This document shows positions 63,933-64,000 of a stretch of DNA of 64,000 nt, in pieces (position 1 is the first letter of the stretch; each line of letters starts with the position of its first letter). Origin of the DNA: Verrucomicrobiota bacterium (GTDB taxonomy: Bacteria; Verrucomicrobiota; Verrucomicrobiia; Limisphaerales; UBA9464); assembly GCA_947471985.1 (NCBI GenBank), contig CANIZL010000004.1, positions 1 through 64,000 of the forward strand, read 5' to 3'. A program made the translations under genes and the position numbers. Under the pieces are notes generated by a model. The model was not told the DNA's origin, did not search any database, and worked only from the letters and a program-made list of their open reading frames with translations.

Positions 63933-63988
63933 GCAGGGAGCCCGTAGCGCTGACTTTCCAGTCGGCGTGCCAATTTCCGACTCCCTGC
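63933..63988. repeat. Structured intergenic repeat, copy 3
   Basis: The core CGCTGACTTTCCAGTCGGCG (63948-63967) forms an 8-bp hairpin with one G-T wobble. An outer stem GCAGGGAG (63933-63940) / CTCCCTGC (63981-63988) encloses it, again different in sequence from copies 1 and 2. It lies upstream of the AAA ATPase gene, 43 bp before its start codon. Confidence 0.75.
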
Positions 63989-64000
63989 GCTTCCCACTTC

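Overview
The window looks like a chromosome segment of a high-GC member of the Verrucomicrobiota, probably near the Limisphaerales/Pedosphaera group. The basis is gene content: a planctomycete-type cytochrome c (DUF1549/DUF1553) plus DUF1501 pair, Ser/Thr kinases with an N-terminal zinc ribbon paired with an ECF sigma factor, PEP-CTERM proteins, a PVC-type c-type cytochrome/beta-propeller protein, many secreted hydrolases and hopanoid genes. No rRNA or marker gene fixes the taxonomy.

Layout. 0.4-2.8 kb: nitrogen control (glnK-amtB with a possible sigma-54 promoter) and an Sm-like small protein. 3.0-10.4 kb, mostly minus strand: a Tat-exported Gfo/Idh/MocA oxidoreductase, a stand-alone CoaB-like ligase, a ferritin-like protein, a kinase-TPR receptor and a GH5-like hydrolase. 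10.5-18.4 kb, plus strand: ubiD, then the 2-oxoglutarate dehydrogenase operon (sucA-sucB-lpdA) and a VIT1/CCC1 transporter. 18.4-23.1 kb: a DciA-like protein, a membrane protein, an adenylate kinase and two secreted repeat proteins. 23.1-24.9 kb: a RAYT (REP-associated tyrosine transposase) flanked by REP-like repeats. 24.9-27.1 kb: an ECF sigma / mini-anchor / kinase operon. 27.2-36.9 kb: a cytochrome c/propeller protein, a cyclase, a histidine phosphatase, the DUF1549/1553-DUF1501 operon and a triple-repeat secreted protein.

37.4-47.9 kb is an accessory island, visibly richer in A/T than its surroundings in its coding parts. A 2015-residue secreted protein is followed by a PEP-CTERM gene. 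A tandem duplication has repeated the tail of the giant gene, the PEP-CTERM gene and an adjacent array of about 195-bp repeats. Each repeat unit is a long inverted repeat (arms of about 35 bp), and both arrays share the same left and right ends. A single leader copy lies before the giant gene. Next to array 2 is a two-gene overlapping module, a 57-residue ORF missing from the ORF track and a 195-residue protein with ADP-ribosyltransferase-like features, which looks like a toxin-antitoxin pair. A remnant of a homologue of that larger gene sits at the left edge of array 1. The island ends at a tRNA-Val gene. This is the best candidate for an undescribed system.

48-64 kb: an esterase/SMP-30 fusion, a serine hydrolase, oppABC-like peptide uptake genes, hopanoid side-chain genes hpnH and hpnJ, a cysteine desulfurase, an M20 peptidase, an SGNH hydrolase and a Ycf46-like AAA ATPase.

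A separate intergenic element occurs at 2.9, 35.4 and 63.9 kb: a conserved hairpin core enclosed by outer stems whose sequence differs between copies while pairing is kept. All calls come from reading the sequence; no database search was run.
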